Shown: in pieces, positions 38,847 through 46,872 of the stretch
How the letters are laid out: each line of letters starts with the position of its first letter
Numbering within the stretch: position 1 is the first letter of the stretch
Assembly: GCF_002213415.1 (NCBI RefSeq)
Contig: NZ_NJGU01000009.1
Span: 124,001-188,000 of the forward strand
Reading direction: 5' to 3'
Length of the DNA: 64,000 nucleotides
Source: Herbaspirillum robiniae
GTDB taxonomy: Bacteria > Pseudomonadota > Gammaproteobacteria > Burkholderiales > Burkholderiaceae_D
The notes under the pieces: generated by a model
The model's database searches: none
Seen by the model: the letters and a program-made list of their open reading frames with translations, nothing else
Told to the model about the DNA's origin: nothing
Translations under genes and position numbers: made by a program

Positions 38847-39641
38847 TCATCCGAGCAGCAAGGCATCGTCCGACAGCTTCTCGCCGCGCGTCTGCTCGAA
38901 CATCTTGAGCAGGTCCGGCACATCCAGCCCGGCGCGCTCCTGGCCCGACACGTCCAGCACGACGCGGCCCTGGTGCAGCATCACGGTGCGGTCGCCGTAG
39001 TCCAGCGCCTGGCGCATGCTGTGCGTCACCATCATGGTGGTCAGCTTGCTCTCGGCCACGATCTTGGCGGTCAGCTCCAGCACGAAGGCGGCGGTCTTGG
39101 GGTCAAGCGCGGCGGTGTGCTCATCCAGCAGCAGGATGCGCGAAGGCTGCAGCGAGGCCATCAGCAGGCTCACCGCCTGGCGCTGGCCGCCGGACAGCAG
39201 GCCGATGCGGTCGGCCAGGCGATTTTCCAGGCCCAGATTGAGGATGGCGAGCTTCTCGCGGAACAGCTCGCGCATCTTGCCGCGGATGGCGAAGCTGAAG
39301 CCGCGGCGACGGCCGCGCGCCATCGCCAGCGCCATGTTCTCTTCGATGGTCAGCGCCTCGCAGGTGCCGGCCATCGGGTCCTGGAACACGCGCGCCACCA
39401 TGCCGGCGCGGTCCCATGCCTGCTTCCTGGTGACGTCGGTGCCGTCGATTTCGATCTTGCCCGAATCCATCAGCAGGTCGCCCGAGATGGCGTTCAGGAA
39501 GGTCGACTTGCCGGCGCCGTTGGAGCCGATCACGGCCACGAACTGGCCGGTCGGGATTTCCAGCGAGAGGCCGCGCAGCGCCGGGTTCTCGATCGGCGTG
39601 CCGGGATTGAAGGTGATCTTGAGATCGCTTGCTTTCAACAT
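38847..39641 (-). CDS. ABC transporter ATP-binding protein
   Basis: A 264-residue ATPase subunit. Walker A is IGSNGAGKSTFLNAI, the signature LSGGQRQAVSLLMASLQPS and Walker B ILLLDEHTAALDPKTA; the usual Glu-Pro after the Walker B aspartate is Glu-His here (DEHTAALD), a pattern seen in this subgroup. The gene starts 1 bp after the permease gene ends. With two upstream binding-protein genes it forms an importer of the TrpXYZ-like type, for which aromatic amino acid transport has been proposed in streptococci; the substrate here is unproven. Confidence 0.9.
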   Translation of the reverse strand: MLKASDLKITFNPGTPIENPALRGLSLEIPTGQFVAVIGSNGAGKSTFLNAISGDLLMDSGKIEIDGTDVTRKQAWDRAGMVARVFQDPMAGTCEALTIEENMALAMARGRRRGFSFAIRGKMRELFREKLAILNLGLENRLADRIGLLSGGQRQAVSLLMASLQPSRILLLDEHTAALDPKTAAFVLELTAKIVAESKLTTMMVTHSMRQALDYGDRTVMLHQGRVVLDVSGQERAGLDVPDLLKMFEQTRGEKLSDDALLLG

Positions 39642-39642
39642 C

Positions 39643-40536
39643 TCAGGCTCCCTTCTTCAGCAGTTTCAACTTGCGCTTGCCCATCGGCAGCACCAGCGCC
39701 AGCATCACCAGCACCGCGGTGACCAGGTTCAGGTCCTGCGCCTGCAGGCCGATGAAGTCGCTGTTCAAGGCCAGCGCGATGAAGAAGCGATACAGGATCG
39801 CCCCCAGGATCACGGCCAGCGTGGTCCACACCAGGCGGCGCGCCGGCAGGATGTTCTCGCCGATGATCACGGCGGCCAGGCCGATGACGATGGTGCCGAT
39901 GCCCATGGAAATGTCGGAGCCGCCCTGGGTCTGCGCAAACAGCGCGCCGGCCAGCGCCACCAGCGCATTGGCCAGCGCCATGCCGGCCAGCGTGGCGGTG
40001 CCGGTGGCGATGCCCTGGGCCCGCGCCATGCGGGCGTTGGCGCCGGTGGCGCGCATGGCCAGGCCGATTTCGGAAGAGAAGAACCAGTCCAGCAGCAGCT
40101 TGGCGGCAATCACCACCACCAGCAGGATCATCGGACGGCCGACGTAGTCGGGAATCCAGTCCGGCTGCAGGATGGTGAAGATGGTCGACTCCGAGATCAG
40201 CGGCACGTTGGGCTTGCCCATCACGCGCAGGTTGATCGAGTACAGCGCGATCATCATCAGGATACTGGCCAGCAGGTCCATGATCTTCAGGCGCACGTTC
40301 AGCCACGCGGTGGTGAAACCGGCGGCCGCACCCGCCAGGATGGCGACGAAGGTGGACAGGAAGGGGTTGTAACCGGCGGCGATCATGGTCGCGGCGACCG
40401 CGCCGCCCAGCGGGAAGCTGCCGTCGACGGTGAGGTCGGGGAAGGTGAGAATGCGGAAGGAAATCAGCACTCCGAGCGCCACGAGGCTGAAAATCAGGCC
40501 GATCTCCAGTGCGCCCAGCAGGGTATACAGCGACAT
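39643..40536 (-). CDS. ABC transporter permease
   Basis: A 297-residue membrane protein with about eight hydrophobic segments, in the branched-chain/ribose-type permease superfamily (BPD_transp_2). The opening MSLYTLLGALEIGLIFSLVA and internal FPDLTVDGSFPLGGAVAA are typical of the permeases paired with ABC_sub_bind (TrpX-like) proteins. It lies directly before the ATPase gene and 116 bp after the second binding-protein gene, an interval containing two strong hairpins. Confidence 0.9.
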   Translation of the reverse strand: MSLYTLLGALEIGLIFSLVALGVLISFRILTFPDLTVDGSFPLGGAVAATMIAAGYNPFLSTFVAILAGAAAGFTTAWLNVRLKIMDLLASILMMIALYSINLRVMGKPNVPLISESTIFTILQPDWIPDYVGRPMILLVVVIAAKLLLDWFFSSEIGLAMRATGANARMARAQGIATGTATLAGMALANALVALAGALFAQTQGGSDISMGIGTIVIGLAAVIIGENILPARRLVWTTLAVILGAILYRFFIALALNSDFIGLQAQDLNLVTAVLVMLALVLPMGKRKLKLLKKGA

Positions 40537-40558
40537 AAAAGGACTTTCTTAAAAAAAC

Positions 40559-40638
40559 ACATTCGGCACGAGCGCGATACGCCGGTGCCGAATGTCTTCT
40601 GCGTTCACCGGAAGCCGCAGGGGTGGCGCGGCTTCCGG
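40559..40638. repeat. Two tandem hairpins between binding protein and permease genes
   Basis: Two perfect 11-bp inverted repeats lie in tandem: 40559-40569 with 40585-40595, and 40608-40618 with 40628-40638. Neither has a T-tract on the minus strand, so they look like mRNA-stabilising or attenuating structures rather than full terminators. They separate the abundant binding-protein message from that of the membrane components. Confidence 0.7.
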
Positions 40639-40652
40639 CGATGCACGGCAGA

Positions 40653-41624
40653 TCAGTTCAGGACCTTGGTCGCCGACTTCAGGAAGTCGGGCGACAGGGT
40701 CACGCCCTGCTTCTGCGCGGCGGAGGTGTTGACGTACAGCTCGAGGTTCTTGCTCGGCGAAGAGGCGATATCGCCGGCCTTCTCGCCCTTCAGGATGCGC
40801 GCGACCATCTTGCCGGTCTGGCGGCCCAGGTCATAGAAATTCACGCCCAGCGCCGCCACCGCGCCGCGCTTGACGCTGCCGGTATCGGAAGCGATCAGCG
40901 GGATGTGGGCGTCGTTGCAGACCTTGGCCAGCGACTCGAACACCGACACCACGTTGTTGTCGGTGGTGGTGTACATCACGTCGATCTTGCCGATCAGGCT
41001 CTTGGCAGCGGGCGCGACGTCAACCGAACGGGGCGCGGCGGCTTCCACCAGCGTGATGCCGGCCTTTTGCAGCTCGCCCTTGATGTTGTTCAGGGCCGAG
41101 ACGGAATTGGCTTCGCCCGGATTGTAGACCACGCCGACGCGCTTGGCGTTGGGCACCACGCGCTTGATGATCTCGACCTGCTTGACCGGGTCGAGCATGT
41201 GCGACATGCCGGTCACGTTGGTGCCGGACGGCTTCCAGTCCTTGACCAGCTGCGCCGCCATCGGGTCGGCGATGGCCGAATACACGATGGGGATGGTCTT
41301 GGTGGCGGCCACCATCGGCTGCGCCGACGGCGTGCCGATCACGACGATGGCGTCAGGATTGTCGCCCACGAACTTCTTGGCGATCTGGCCGGCGGTGCCG
41401 GCATTGCCCTGCGCGCTCTGGAAATCCCACTTCAGGTTCTTGCCGGGCTCGAAGCCCTCGGCGATCAGCTCGTCCTTGGTGCCGTCGCGCACGGCATCCA
41501 GGGCCGGGTGCTCGACGAAGGACGTCACGGCCACCACCTTGTCGGCAGCCAGCGCGGATGCGCAAACGGCGCTCAGTGCCAGCGCGCCGGCGATGGCGCG
41601 CAACGATTTGGAAATTGCAAACAC
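40653..41624 (-). CDS. ABC transporter substrate-binding protein (TrpX-like), copy 2
   Basis: A 323-residue secreted binding protein of the ABC_sub_bind (PF04392) family. The GTG at 41624 is preferred because AGGAG lies seven bases before it and it starts a standard signal peptide ending ASALA. An ATG at 41639 would place that AGGAG inside the coding region. Sequence is very similar to the adjacent copy across the whole length, for example shared VVPNAKRVGxVYNPGEANS and GRQTGKxVARILKGEK, so the pair arose by tandem duplication. It lies upstream of the permease and ATPase genes. Confidence 0.92.
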   Translation of the reverse strand: MFAISKSLRAIAGALALSAVCASALAADKVVAVTSFVEHPALDAVRDGTKDELIAEGFEPGKNLKWDFQSAQGNAGTAGQIAKKFVGDNPDAIVVIGTPSAQPMVAATKTIPIVYSAIADPMAAQLVKDWKPSGTNVTGMSHMLDPVKQVEIIKRVVPNAKRVGVVYNPGEANSVSALNNIKGELQKAGITLVEAAAPRSVDVAPAAKSLIGKIDVMYTTTDNNVVSVFESLAKVCNDAHIPLIASDTGSVKRGAVAALGVNFYDLGRQTGKMVARILKGEKAGDIASSPSKNLELYVNTSAAQKQGVTLSPDFLKSATKVLN

Positions 41625-41735
41625 GGGTCCACTCCTCATTGATGGCGGTCGGCGCCTGGGCAGCTCCTGCTGCATGGGCCGTTATGCATTTATGACGACA
41701 AACGATACAGCTGGGCGGCCGGGGCCGGATAAGAC

Positions 41736-41766
41736 GATCCCGCTCGTCGACAGCACAAGCGGGATC
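41736..41766. repeat. Inverted repeat between the two binding-protein genes
   Basis: GATCCCGCT (41736-41744) pairs with AGCGGGATC (41758-41766) across a 13-base loop, just after the stop of the first copy. No strong T-tract follows, so it may be a weak terminator or a processing element. Confidence 0.5.
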
Positions 41767-41784
41767 GGCAGGCGTTACTTTAAC

Positions 41785-42765
41785 TTATTGCTTGATGACG
41801 GTCTTGGCCGAGCTCACCAGGTCCTGCGACAGGGTCACGCCCTGCTTTTGCGCGGCGGCGGTGTTGACGAACAGCTCCAGCTTGCTGCTGGTGGCCGACG
41901 CGATGTCGCCCGGCTTCTCGCCCTTCAGGATGCGCGCCACCACCTTGCCGGTCTGGCGGCCCAGGTCGTAGTAGTTCACGCCCAGGGCGGCGATGGCGCC
42001 GCGCTTGACGCTGTCGGTGTCAGATGCGACCAGCGGGATCTTGGCGTCGTTGCCGACCTTCACCAGCGACTCGTAGGCCGAGACCACGTTGTTGTCGGTG
42101 TTGGTGTAGATCACGTCGACCTTGCCGATCAGGCTCTTGGCGGCGGTGCCGACGTCAACCGAACGCGGCGCGGCGGCTTCCACCAGGGTCATGCCGGACT
42201 TGGTCAGCAGTTCCTTCAGGGCCTTCACGACCACGGCCGAGTTGGCTTCGCCCGGGTTGTAGACCATGCCCACGCGCTTGGCGTTGGGCACCACGCGCTT
42301 GATCAGGTCGACCTGCTTGTCCAGTTCCAGCACGTCAGACACGCCGGTCACGTTGGTCCCGGAGGCCTTCCAGTCCTTGACCAGCTGGGCCGCGACCGGA
42401 TCGGTCACGCCGGAGTAGACCACCGGGATGGACTTGGTGGCGGCCACCAGCGCCTGGGCCGACGGGGTGGCGATGGCCACGACCGCGTCAGGCTTGTCGC
42501 CGACGAACTTGCGGGCGATCTGGGCGGCGGTGCCGGTATTGCCCTGGGCGCTCTGGTAGTCCCACTTCAGGTTCTTGCCGGCTTCGAAGCCTTCGTCCTT
42601 CAACTCGTCCTTCACGCCGTCGCGGATCGCATCCAGCGCCGGGTGTTCGACGATGGCGGTGACCGACACCGCCTTGTCCGCCGCCATTGCGGGGGCCGCG
42701 CAAATCGCGGCCAGGGACAGGGCGCCGACCAGGGCGCGCAACGTCAGCTTGCTGTTGTAGGACAT
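41785..42765 (-). CDS. ABC transporter substrate-binding protein (TrpX-like), copy 1
   Basis: A 326-residue periplasmic protein with a clear signal peptide (LVGALSLAAICAAPAMA). The family pattern is VSVTAIVEHPALDAIRDG, KWDYQSAQGNTGTAAQIA and DTDSVKRGAIAALGVNYYDLG. It is the first gene of the importer operon and has its own promoter candidate upstream. It is a close paralogue of the next gene. Two binding proteins with one permease and one ATPase could widen ligand range; the ligands are unknown, though aromatic amino acids are proposed for related systems. Confidence 0.92.
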   Translation of the reverse strand: MSYNSKLTLRALVGALSLAAICAAPAMAADKAVSVTAIVEHPALDAIRDGVKDELKDEGFEAGKNLKWDYQSAQGNTGTAAQIARKFVGDKPDAVVAIATPSAQALVAATKSIPVVYSGVTDPVAAQLVKDWKASGTNVTGVSDVLELDKQVDLIKRVVPNAKRVGMVYNPGEANSAVVVKALKELLTKSGMTLVEAAAPRSVDVGTAAKSLIGKVDVIYTNTDNNVVSAYESLVKVGNDAKIPLVASDTDSVKRGAIAALGVNYYDLGRQTGKVVARILKGEKPGDIASATSSKLELFVNTAAAQKQGVTLSQDLVSSAKTVIKQ

Positions 42766-43112
42766 GAAGTCTCCCTTGGAAAAATTATTTGGAATACCCG
42801 AAAAGACGGTAAGTCTAGCCTAGCGCACCTCAACAATCAATTTGCACAGCGCCATCAGTGCACCCCGGCCCCGCAGGCCCGCGGATGGCCTCGCGTTGGG
42901 CGCGCGGGCTGTGCCGGGCGGCCGGATCGATGCTCACGGAACGCGAACGGCAACAGGCGGGAAAACAGGCGGGAGATCGCGGCCCCGAAGCCATGGCGGA
43001 ACCTCGCTCCGCCGCCCCTTAGTCGAAACGATTCGTATCGCAACCCTCCTCTGCTCGCATTCCGGGCCGATAGCGTCTATATGCAGGCCCGGCGCGGCGA
43101 CGCAACACCGGT
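42766..43112. other. Divergent intergenic region before the DUF2946 gene
   Basis: About 350 bp separating the ABC importer from the copper genes. The left end carries a sigma70-like promoter for the importer and the right end an extended -10 for the DUF2946 gene. The middle is GC-rich with no gene I can support. Confidence 0.4.
42812..42840 (-). promoter_or_regulatory. Sigma70-like promoter candidate for the ABC importer operon
   Basis: On the minus strand TTGATT (42835-42840) and TAGACT (42812-42817) are exactly 17 bp apart, about 47 bp before the first binding-protein start codon. Confidence 0.5.
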
Positions 43113-43121
43113 TGCTATAAT
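43113..43121 (+). promoter_or_regulatory. Extended -10 promoter of the DUF2946-PCuAC pair
   Basis: TGCTATAAT is a perfect extended -10 (TGnTATAAT). The predicted transcription start falls at or within two bases of the ATG at 43130, so the mRNA could be leaderless. Confidence 0.6.
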
Positions 43122-43129
43122 CTCCCGTC

Positions 43130-43519
43130 ATGCCTACCCGCCAGCCAGCCTCATATCGCCTCGCCGCACGCCGCCTCGCGCCGCGCGTGCTGCTGTGCCT
43201 GGCGCTGACATTGGCCATGGTGGCCGCCCCCTGGTGGCAACAGGCGTTCGCGCGCGGTGCGGCGGATACCTCGCCGATGGCCATCTGCAGCGTCGGCAGC
43301 GCCACCGGCGCCGGCGGCACACCGCTGCATGCGGCGTCGGGACATTGCCAGCTCTGCTGCGGCAACCCGGCATCGCCGGCGCTGCCGCCGGCCGAACTTG
43401 CCGGCGCCGCCGGCGGCATCAGCTATCCCCTGCCGCCGCAGGCCGCAGCCGGCCGCTCGTCCACGCCGGCCCCGGGCAGTCCGCAGGCGCGCGGCCCGCC
43501 GTCCACCCGATACGCCTGA
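43130..43519 (+). CDS. DUF2946 family protein
   Basis: A 129-residue protein with an N-terminal signal or anchor segment (about 17-41: VLLCLALTLAMVAAPWW, then QAFA). It has the GHCQLCC cysteine-rich motif (about 72-78) and a long Pro/Ala-rich tail, matching DUF2946. This family is found beside copper-handling genes, and here a PCuAC copper chaperone gene follows about 100 bp downstream. The Cys/His cluster may bind copper, but that is inferred. There is no room for a ribosome site between the -10 element and the ATG. Confidence 0.75.
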   Translation: MPTRQPASYRLAARRLAPRVLLCLALTLAMVAAPWWQQAFARGAADTSPMAICSVGSATGAGGTPLHAASGHCQLCCGNPASPALPPAELAGAAGGISYPLPPQAAAGRSSTPAPGSPQARGPPSTRYA

Positions 43520-43617
43520 TACGCCTTGCCGCAACACGCATCATCGACGGCGCGCGGCGCCGGTCAACACCCGCCGCGCCCGCCCCCCCCCCGGAACCAT
43601 CCAACAGGACAAACAAT

Positions 43618-44127
43618 ATGAAGCATTTCCTCCAACGCGCCGCCGGCATCGCCGCCGCTGCCGCCCTGCTCGCCGCCGCCCCGCTGTCGCAGGCCCATGA
43701 ATACAAGCTGGGCCAGCTGGAAATCGGCCATCCCTACGCACGCGCCACCGTCCCCGGCCAGCCGGCGGGCGGCGCCTATTTCAGCATCGAAAACAAGGGT
43801 TCGGCGCCGGACCGCCTGGTGGCGCTGTCCTCGCCGGTGGCCAAGTCGACCGAGATCCATACCATGGCCATGGAAGGCAACCTGATGAAAATGCGTGAAG
43901 TGGACGGCGGCCTGGAAGTCAAACCCGGCCAGAAGATCGCCATGCAACCGGGCAACGGCTACCACATCATGCTGATGGGCCTGTCCAAGCCGCTCAAGGC
44001 CGGCGAGAAGGTGCCGATGACCCTGACCTTCGAGAAGGCCGGCAAGGTCGACGTGACGGTGAACGTGGAAGACGCCGCGGCGGGCGCCGCCGGCAAGGAT
44101 GACATGAAGGGCCACATGCACCACTGA
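43618..44127 (+). CDS. Periplasmic copper chaperone PCuAC
   Basis: A 169-residue secreted protein of the PCuAC family, which binds Cu(I) in the periplasm and helps load the CuA site of cytochrome oxidase. A signal peptide ends near LSQAHE. The copper ligands follow the family pattern H-M-x10-M-x21-H-x-M, seen as EIHTMAMEG...MKM and GYHIMLMGL. A second Met/His-rich segment closes the protein (DDMKGHMHH). The ATG at 43618 follows AGGA. A run of ten C residues lies 26 bp upstream. Its likely client, the oxidase, is encoded about 8 kb away in this window. Confidence 0.93.
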   Translation: MKHFLQRAAGIAAAAALLAAAPLSQAHEYKLGQLEIGHPYARATVPGQPAGGAYFSIENKGSAPDRLVALSSPVAKSTEIHTMAMEGNLMKMREVDGGLEVKPGQKIAMQPGNGYHIMLMGLSKPLKAGEKVPMTLTFEKAGKVDVTVNVEDAAAGAAGKDDMKGHMHH

Positions 44128-44147
44128 TCCGCAATCAGCGGCATGTC

Positions 44148-44198
44148 AACGACAAGGCCGGCAGCGAGCGCAATGCTCCTGCCGGCCTTGTCGTTTCC
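44148..44198. terminator. Strong hairpin after the PCuAC gene
   Basis: A 17-bp perfect stem (44148-44164 with 44179-44195) with a 14-base loop follows the PCuAC stop by 21 bp. The T-tract is short (TTT), so termination strength is uncertain. It lies between convergent genes. Confidence 0.7.
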
Positions 44199-44255
44199 AG
44201 CGGTGCTCCGGCGTCATTGCCGGCGCCGGATTTAGTAACGAATGCGCCGCCGGGA

Positions 44256-44738
44256 TCAGCCCGACAGCTTGCGCACCTTGGCCAGGAGCTTGGTGGTCGA
44301 GCGGTCGTGCTCGAAGGCGATCGCCAGCACCTGGCCGCCGTAGGCCGCCACGGCACGTCCTTCGGGGATGGCGTGCATGTCGTAGTCGCCGCCCTTCACA
44401 TAGATCTCGGGCCGGGCTTCCTGCACCACTTCCAGCGCGGTGTCTTCGTCGAAGGGCACCACCAGCGCCACCGACTCCAGCGCCGCCAGCACGGCCATGC
44501 GGTCGTCGCAGGTGTTGATCGGGCGGTCGTCGCCCTTGCCCAGGCGCTTGACCGAGGCGTCGGTGTTGGCCGCAACCACCAGCGAAGCGCCCTGGGCGCG
44601 GGCCTGCGCCAGGTAGGTCACGTGACCGCGGTGCAGGATGTCGAACACGCCGTTGGTCAGCACCACCGGCTTGGGCAACTGGGCGACGCGCTCCTTCAGC
44701 TGGGCGCGGGTGCAAATCTTGTCTTCGAAATCGGCCAT
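44256..44738 (-). CDS. rfaE2: D-glycero-beta-D-manno-heptose 1-phosphate adenylyltransferase
   Basis: A 160-residue nucleotidyltransferase of the HldE C-terminal type, which activates heptose-1-phosphate to ADP-heptose for lipopolysaccharide core synthesis. The HxGH-type motif is VLTNGVFDILHRGHVTYL, followed by NTDASVKRLGKGDDRPIN and a C-terminal FEHDRSTTKLL. It is a stand-alone adenylyltransferase rather than the bifunctional E. coli HldE; the kinase part must be encoded elsewhere. A diiron-protein gene lies upstream beyond a terminator. Confidence 0.94.
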   Translation of the reverse strand: MADFEDKICTRAQLKERVAQLPKPVVLTNGVFDILHRGHVTYLAQARAQGASLVVAANTDASVKRLGKGDDRPINTCDDRMAVLAALESVALVVPFDEDTALEVVQEARPEIYVKGGDYDMHAIPEGRAVAAYGGQVLAIAFEHDRSTTKLLAKVRKLSG

Positions 44739-44805
44739 CTTGGTCCTGGTATTGAATCTGTCGAGTCGGTTGAATCTGTGGTCCGGCGGTCGCGGACCGC
44801 CAATG

Positions 44806-44832
44806 AAAAAAGCCGCAACTGCGTGCGGCTTT
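44806..44832 (-). terminator. Terminator after the ferritin-like gene
   Basis: A 9-bp stem (AAAGCCGCA with TGCGGCTTT) and, on the minus strand, a run of six T residues. It lies about 60 bp past the stop of the diiron-protein gene. Confidence 0.88.
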
Positions 44833-44891
44833 CGATTGTACTGCCCCGCGGGGCTTCCCGGCCGTCTTTACAGGCGGCCGGAATGCATTGC

Positions 44892-45746
44892 TTACGCCGT
44901 GGCGATCTCGCCCGGCATCAGGCGCTGCACCACTTCCTTGCGGTAGCGGTTCAGTTCCTGCACGTTGCCGAAGGTACGCTCGAACAGCAGCGACATGTTG
45001 TGCAGGATGCGGTCGACGACCTTCTTTTCCCACTCGCCGTCGAACTTGATCTGGTTGTCCAGCCAGCGCTCCAGCCACTCCGGATCCGGCAGGCGGCTCT
45101 GGACGGTGTCGTTGGGGAACAGCGCCTGGTTCACGTGCAGGTTGGTCGGGTGCAGCGGCTTCTCGGTGCGGCGGGCGGAGGCCATCAGCACGCCGATCTT
45201 GGCGAAGGCGGCGCGCGCCTTGTCGCCCACTTCGTTCAGGGCCTTCTTCATGTAGCGCAGGTAGGCGCCGCCGTGGCGGGCTTCGTCCTGGCTGATGATC
45301 TTGTAGATCTGCTTGATGACCGGCTCGGTGTGCCAGTCGGCGGCGCAGCGGTACCAGTGGTTCAGGCGGATCTCGCCGCAGAAGTGCATCATCAGGGTTT
45401 CCAGCGGCGGTGCGGGATCGAACTCGAAGCGCACGTTGTGCAGCTCCTCTTCGGTCGGCGCCAGCTCGGGGCGGAAACGACGCAGGTATTCCATCAGCAC
45501 CAGCGAGTGCTTCTGTTCTTCGAAGAACCATACCGACATGAATGCCGAAAAATCGCTGTCGCCGCGGTTATCGCGCAGGAACATTTCGGTCGCCGGCAGC
45601 GCGGACCATTCCGTGATCGCATTCATGCGAATGGTCTGGGCCTGTTCGTCGGTGAGCAGCGAAGCGTCGAACTTGTCCCAGGGAATATCCTTATCCATAT
45701 TCCATCGGACCTGCTCGAGCGATTTGAACAATTCAGGGTACAGCAT
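44892..45746 (-). CDS. Ferritin-like diiron protein, acyl-ACP desaturase-like
   Basis: A 284-residue helical protein. Diiron ligand motifs are visible: ATEMFLRD, then FFEEQKHSLVL (ExxH), then MMHFCGEIRLNHWY and IISQDEARHGGAY (DExRH). The EExxH...DExRH pattern is that of ferritin-like oxidases and soluble acyl-ACP desaturases. I cannot tell from sequence whether it desaturates fatty acids, and no partner ferredoxin gene is adjacent. It is monocistronic by appearance, with its own promoter candidate and terminator. Confidence 0.8.
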   Translation of the reverse strand: MLYPELFKSLEQVRWNMDKDIPWDKFDASLLTDEQAQTIRMNAITEWSALPATEMFLRDNRGDSDFSAFMSVWFFEEQKHSLVLMEYLRRFRPELAPTEEELHNVRFEFDPAPPLETLMMHFCGEIRLNHWYRCAADWHTEPVIKQIYKIISQDEARHGGAYLRYMKKALNEVGDKARAAFAKIGVLMASARRTEKPLHPTNLHVNQALFPNDTVQSRLPDPEWLERWLDNQIKFDGEWEKKVVDRILHNMSLLFERTFGNVQELNRYRKEVVQRLMPGEIATA

Positions 45747-45778
45747 CTCAGTGTTTGCCTATGTGCGTTAAGTGTTTG

Positions 45779-45787
45779 ATTTTAACA
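45779..45787 (-). promoter_or_regulatory. Extended -10 promoter candidate for the ferritin-like gene
   Basis: On the minus strand TGTTAAAAT resembles the extended -10 form and lies about 33 bp before the start codon, in an AT-rich patch. Confidence 0.42.
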
Positions 45788-45886
45788 AGATTTTTCCCTT
45801 ATCCATACTAAAACCCTCAGGTTTCAGGAATATGACAAGCGTTGCCGATCCAGGCTTTTCGACCTGGGCTCTGCCATGGCGTGGAT

Positions 45887-46813
45887 TCAGGGGGATGTTG
45901 GCTTGCGGGGGGCTGGCTTCTTGTTTTGCCGCGATTGTACAACAGCCGCCCGGGCCGACGCGCTCGTATTTGCCGCATTTTTGGGCACTTTCCCGGGCGC
46001 CGGCTTCGCCGAGGCGGGCTTGGCTGCAGGTTTGCCGCGGGCAACAGTGCCGGAAGCGCGTGCCGGCTTGGCTTTGGGCGCGGCGGGGCGAGCCGGCTTG
46101 GCGGCCGGGGCCACTGTCTTATTTCCGCTACGTTTGGTCGTCTTCTGCGGCTTGGCGGCCTTGGCCGCGGGCTTGCTGGGCTTGAGCAGCGGTTCTTCCT
46201 CAGTCCTGGCGCCGGCAATGGCGTTGCCGACGGCGTGCTTGAACTGCTCCTGCAGCACGTTCCACCAGGCGTTGGGATTGGCCATCGCGGACTGGAAATC
46301 CGGCGGCGGTACCGCTTGCGCGGCGCCGGGGGCCTCGACCGGCGGCTCATCTTCAACCGGCGGCTGCGGCTCCTCTTCCACTTCATCCTCTTCCTCGGCG
46401 GCCTGCGCCTGCGGTTCGGGATCGGACGCGCCGTCGCCGCCGGCGGGCGCGGCCGCCCCCGGCCACAAGGGGAAACCAAACGGGAAGGTTGGCGCGGCGT
46501 CTTCCGCGCTCGCGCCGGCACGCCCCTCCGGCTCAGCGCCCTCGCGCGAGGCCAGGATGGCGCTCATGGCCTGCAGCGTGGAGAGCGTGGCGCTTTGCAC
46601 CTCCAGCGTCTGGATGGTGGCCTTGAGCATGTTGAGGTTCAGTTCCAGCCAGGAAGCCACGGTCTTCAGGTCCGAGATCTTCTTGTTGATGTCGTCCACC
46701 GACAGCGACGGCGTCATCATGGACGGCGCGCCCATGCTGCCCCACATCTGCTTCATGAAATCGATCGTATCGGCCACCGAGCCCGCGCCCGGCATCTTTT
46801 CCTGGTTCAGCAT
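45887..46813 (-). CDS. phaM: PhaM-like polyhydroxybutyrate granule-associated protein
   Basis: A 308-residue protein in three parts. Residues 1-90 form the conserved PhaM-type domain (VADTIDFMKQMWGSMGAPSM, VASWLELNLNMLKATIQTLE). Residues about 120-165 are Pro-rich and strongly acidic. Residues about 210-308 form a histone-H1-like tail of Ala, Lys and Pro. In Ralstonia eutropha, PhaM activates PHB synthase and tethers granules to the nucleoid through its basic tail, which suggests the role here. No other pha gene is in the window. Confidence 0.82.
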   Translation of the reverse strand: MLNQEKMPGAGSVADTIDFMKQMWGSMGAPSMMTPSLSVDDINKKISDLKTVASWLELNLNMLKATIQTLEVQSATLSTLQAMSAILASREGAEPEGRAGASAEDAAPTFPFGFPLWPGAAAPAGGDGASDPEPQAQAAEEEDEVEEEPQPPVEDEPPVEAPGAAQAVPPPDFQSAMANPNAWWNVLQEQFKHAVGNAIAGARTEEEPLLKPSKPAAKAAKPQKTTKRSGNKTVAPAAKPARPAAPKAKPARASGTVARGKPAAKPASAKPAPGKVPKNAANTSASARAAVVQSRQNKKPAPRKPTSP

Positions 46814-46872
46814 TCAACACTCCTGTCATGGGGGGAACTGCCGGCATGCGCCGCACGCGCAAGAAACGTCGA

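Noticed and set aside
41143-43617. Leftward extension of the PCuAC frame into a nearly 1000-codon protein
   Set aside because: The extension crosses two antisense binding-protein genes and the DUF2946 gene. The ATG at 43618 begins a proper signal peptide with a ribosome site.
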